Source: Pseudobutyrivibrio sp.
Lineage (GTDB): Bacteria; Bacillota; Clostridia; Lachnospirales; Lachnospiraceae
DNA: 64,000 nt
Reading direction: 5' to 3'
Assembly: GCF_015057185.1 (NCBI RefSeq)
Contig: NZ_SVEV01000020.1
Coordinates: 1-64,000, forward strand
The notes beneath the pieces are model-generated. The model was given only the letters and a program-made list of their open reading frames with translations, did not search any database and was not told the origin of the DNA. Every line of letters begins with the position of its first letter. Positions within the stretch are counted from its first letter, which is position 1. This document shows, piece after piece, positions 61,446 through 64,000 of the stretch. The position numbers and the translations under genes were made by a program.

Positions 61446-62594
61446 ATGTTAAAAACTTATACTATTAGTTGCCCATGCCATTTTGGTTTAGAGGCACCAT
61501 TAAAAAGAGAAATCTATGATTTAGGATACGAAATTACTGAGGTTACTGATGGACGAGTAACCTTTACTGGTGATGCGGAGGCTATTTGTCGTGCAAATAT
61601 TAATTTGCGTACCGCAGAGCGTGTCCTTGTTGAGGTGGGTAGATTTAGAGCTACTACCTTCGAAGAACTATTCCAGGGAATCAAATCACTTAATTGGGAG
61701 GATTATATTCCTGAGAATGGTAGATTTTGGGTTACTAAGGCTACTTCTGTAAAGAGTAAGCTTTTCTCCCTTACTGATATTCAGTCTATTGCTAAAAAGG
61801 CAATGGTTGAAAGAATGAAGAAATATTATGATACCCAGTGGTTCAAGGAGGATGGTTCTGACTATCCTGTTAGGATTTTCCTTATGAACGATAATGTTAT
61901 CGTTACACTTGATTCTACAGGTACACCTCTTCATAAGAGAGGATATAGGACTTATACCAGCAAGGCTCCTTTGTCTGAGACAATGGCAGCTGCTTTGATT
62001 CAGTTGACACCTTGGCATCCAGATAGAATTCTTGTGGATCCATTCTGTGGTTCTGGTACATTTCTTATTGAGGCTGCTATGATGGCGGCTCATATTGCAC
62101 CTGGTCTTAATAGAGAGTTTACTTCTATGGACTGGGATAACCTCATTCCACAAAAGCTTTGGAAGGATTGCTTCGATGAAGCTAGAGATGAGGTGGATAC
62201 ATCTGTAAAGTGTGATTTGCAGGGTTATGATATTAATCCTGATATGGTTAAAATTGCCCGTCTTAATGCAAAGCAGGCAGGCGTGGATCATATGATTCAT
62301 TTTCAAACTAGAGATGTGGGGGCTCTTAGTCACCCAAAGAAATTTGGATTTATTCTCACTAACCCACCATATGGCGAGCGACTTGAGGAGAAAAAGGATT
62401 TGCCAGAAATTTATGGTAAATTAGGTGAGGCGTACAAGAATCTGGATAGTTGGTCAATGTATGTTATCACTAGCTATGAGGATGCTCCAAAATCTATAGG
62501 AAGAAAAGCAGATAAAAATCGCAAAATATATAATGGAATGATAAAGACATATTTTTATCAGTTCCTTGGACCTAAGCCAAAGAAGAAGGACTAG
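61446..62594 (+). CDS. THUMP-domain class I RNA methyltransferase (RlmL N-terminal/YpsC-like)
   Basis: This 382-residue enzyme methylates a guanine base in rRNA by family analogy. A ferredoxin-like/THUMP N-terminus (1-155, PCHFGLEAPLKREIYDLGY) precedes a Rossmann methyltransferase. SAM-binding DPFCGSGTFLIEAA and catalytic TNPPYGERL are clear. The start agrees with family proteins, but the nearest AAGG is about 14 nt upstream and the predicted transcript begins at the ATG, suggesting leaderless translation. The next gene starts 4 nt after the stop. Confidence 0.88.
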   Translation: MLKTYTISCPCHFGLEAPLKREIYDLGYEITEVTDGRVTFTGDAEAICRANINLRTAERVLVEVGRFRATTFEELFQGIKSLNWEDYIPENGRFWVTKATSVKSKLFSLTDIQSIAKKAMVERMKKYYDTQWFKEDGSDYPVRIFLMNDNVIVTLDSTGTPLHKRGYRTYTSKAPLSETMAAALIQLTPWHPDRILVDPFCGSGTFLIEAAMMAAHIAPGLNREFTSMDWDNLIPQKLWKDCFDEARDEVDTSVKCDLQGYDINPDMVKIARLNAKQAGVDHMIHFQTRDVGALSHPKKFGFILTNPPYGERLEEKKDLPEIYGKLGEAYKNLDSWSMYVITSYEDAPKSIGRKADKNRKIYNGMIKTYFYQFLGPKPKKKD

Positions 62595-62598
62595 CTAG

Positions 62599-64000
62599 AT
62601 GAAATTTTCCAAGAGATTTTTGGTGTTTGCTCTGATTATAGCAATCACTTTGTTTGGAAAAATTAATAACTGGAATGACAGATATGCGGCAGTAGAAACA
62701 TTCCGAGGTGCAGCACTTAAAGAAGAAGTGCTGTATCCTCTTATGTCCAAAAATCTTAATGATGCTGGTCAGCTAAAAATATTCATTAATGACCAGCTTT
62801 ATTCTAATTCTCAGGCCTATGCAATTCTAGACGACGGCCTTAATCCTGTTGGATCCCTTGATTTTATTAAAACTGAATTTAAGGGCTCTGCTTTTATGTG
62901 CGACGAAGGCAGTGCTATTGTTCAAATCAAAAATGATTTCTATGAATTCCTAGAAGGCAACATAACCGCTACAGAAAATGGTGATGAAATTGAGCTGCTT
63001 GTGGCTCCATCTGTAAAGAATGGAGAAATGTATGTGGGACTAGAGGATTTGTGCAATATTTTTGGTTATAAGTATAGCTATGATAAGGACACATATACTG
63101 TAAATATCAAAATAGATAAGCTTGCAGGCTTGCCAGATACCTATGATTTGAGAGAGCTTGATAGAGTTAGCAGCATACGTAATCAGGGCTCTACATCTAC
63201 TTGTTGGGCTTGTGCATCACTTGAGGCTCTAGAGTCTTCCATGCTGCCTTCTCAGCAGTATACCTTTTCTGTAGATTCCATGATTCAGGACAATTCCTTT
63301 GATTTGACAGAGGAGGACGGTGGTGAGTATACCATCGCTTTGGCATATTTGCTTTCTTGGCAGGGACCAAAGCTTCAGACATCTAATGATACAACAGATA
63401 TTCTTGCAGATTTTACAAATCAGGTAGAGGAGCCTACCGTTCACTTACAATCAGCTCAGTTTTATGATTCTGAAAATCTTGATGACATTAAGTGGGCTGT
63501 GTTTAGATACGGTGGTGTTTCGACCTCTATTTACGCTAGCGTTTCCACATCAAATTTAAATGGTTCTAGCAGCTACAATAACAAAACTAATTCATACTGC
63601 TATAGAGGCAATGCTAAACCTAATCATGACGTGGTTATTATAGGTTGGGATGACAATTATTCTGCCAAAAACTTTAGTGAGCATGTTCCTGGTGATGGAG
63701 CATTTATTTGCCAAAATAGCTGGGGCAGTGGCTTTGGCGAGGACGGAGTATTTTACATTTCTTACTATGATTCTAACATTGGCAATCAGGCAGTTTCTTA
63801 TATCGATGTGGATACTAACAATACCTACAACTACATTTACCAAAGTGATTTATGTGGTTGGGTTGGACAGATTGGCTACAGCAAGGAATGGGCATACGGA
63901 GCCAATACATTCACAGCTGATGCAGATCAACAGATAGAGGCAGCAGGCTTTTATGCTTTAGGTAAAAATACTAGCTACAGGTTATATTTTGTGTCAAACT
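62599..64000 (+). CDS. Secreted C1-family (papain-like) cysteine peptidase, partial at window end
   Basis: The frame stays open from ATG 62599 to the window end (467 codons). The N-terminus is a signal peptide or anchor (RFLVFALIIAITLFG). Residues ~50-175 resemble a copper-amine-oxidase N-terminal/stalk-like domain (LLVAPSVKNGEMYVGLEDL). The peptidase domain has the oxyanion Gln and nucleophile in NQGSTSTCWACASLE (Cys202), the catalytic His in KPNHDVVIIGWDD, and Asn in CQNSWGSGFGEDG. A C-terminal lectin-like part seems to begin before the cut. It likely acts at the cell surface on proteins. Confidence 0.87.
   Translation, partial: MKFSKRFLVFALIIAITLFGKINNWNDRYAAVETFRGAALKEEVLYPLMSKNLNDAGQLKIFINDQLYSNSQAYAILDDGLNPVGSLDFIKTEFKGSAFMCDEGSAIVQIKNDFYEFLEGNITATENGDEIELLVAPSVKNGEMYVGLEDLCNIFGYKYSYDKDTYTVNIKIDKLAGLPDTYDLRELDRVSSIRNQGSTSTCWACASLEALESSMLPSQQYTFSVDSMIQDNSFDLTEEDGGEYTIALAYLLSWQGPKLQTSNDTTDILADFTNQVEEPTVHLQSAQFYDSENLDDIKWAVFRYGGVSTSIYASVSTSNLNGSSSYNNKTNSYCYRGNAKPNHDVVIIGWDDNYSAKNFSEHVPGDGAFICQNSWGSGFGEDGVFYISYYDSNIGNQAVSYIDVDTNNTYNYIYQSDLCGWVGQIGYSKEWAYGANTFTADADQQIEAAGFYALGKNTSYRLYFVSN

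Noticed and set aside
61686..62333. A 215-codon open frame on the minus strand
   Set aside because: It lies opposite the clear RNA methyltransferase gene, has no family motifs, is Cys/His/Ile-rich as expected for an antisense reading, and has no ribosome site.

Overview
The window reads as chromosomal DNA of a low-GC, anaerobic, Gram-positive Clostridia member. The best fit is Lachnospiraceae close to Butyrivibrio/Pseudobutyrivibrio. This is inferred from the FabK/FabT-type fatty acid operon, a group-B [FeFe] hydrogenase next to an Ech-type [NiFe] hydrogenase, many LytTR regulators, and AT-rich codon use. No rRNA, transposase or CRISPR array was seen.

Layout. (1) 1-10.2 kb: a complete type II fatty-acid operon, acpP-accBCDA-fabH-fabK-fabD-fabG-fabF-fabZ-fabT. 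Its promoter is flanked by two FabT-like palindromes. (2) 10.2-16 kb: M42 aminopeptidase, tRNA-Thr, a lytic transglycosylase, a diaminopimelate decarboxylase-type gene, tRNA-Leu and an Agr-like LytTR/GHKL two-component pair. (3) 16-19.3 kb: four small genes with FlxA-like and FliD-like features, separated by tandem hairpins; the last is frameshifted in an A7 run. (4) 19.7-21.2 kb: an AbiE toxin-antitoxin pair whose toxin gene has an in-frame amber codon. (5) 21.3-28.5 kb: a secreted nuclease, an M13 lipoprotein peptidase, and an AraC regulator divergent from a PTS EIIBC plus a DUF1593 hydrolase. (6) 28.6-41.8 kb: a hybrid histidine kinase, a divergent LytTR regulator and three large paralogous coiled-coil surface proteins. 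Four promoters here share one architecture, TTGCCA repeats 20 bp apart followed by an extended -10; one drives only a 32-codon ORF. (7) 42-60 kb: a hydrogen-metabolism supercluster with hydE-hydG-hydF, a group-B [FeFe] hydrogenase, echABCDEF, hypF, hypA (with a FIST-GGDEF gene) and hypCDE. hypB is not in the window. (8) 60-64 kb: a ~690 bp palindromic element flanked by a 7-bp direct repeat, then a CheY-like regulator, an RlmL-like methyltransferase and a partial C1 peptidase.

Two non-coding systems stand out. The first is an ~85-nt structured element between operon genes (five sense copies, before fabK, fabD, fabZ, hydG and echF). Its stems are kept by compensatory changes, and a variant serves as the bidirectional terminator after fabT. 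The second is the giant palindrome after hypE, a second piece of which begins the window. Together with the LytTR-type surface-protein regulon and its small ORF, these are the best candidates for undescribed biology. All assignments come from reading the sequence; no searches were run.
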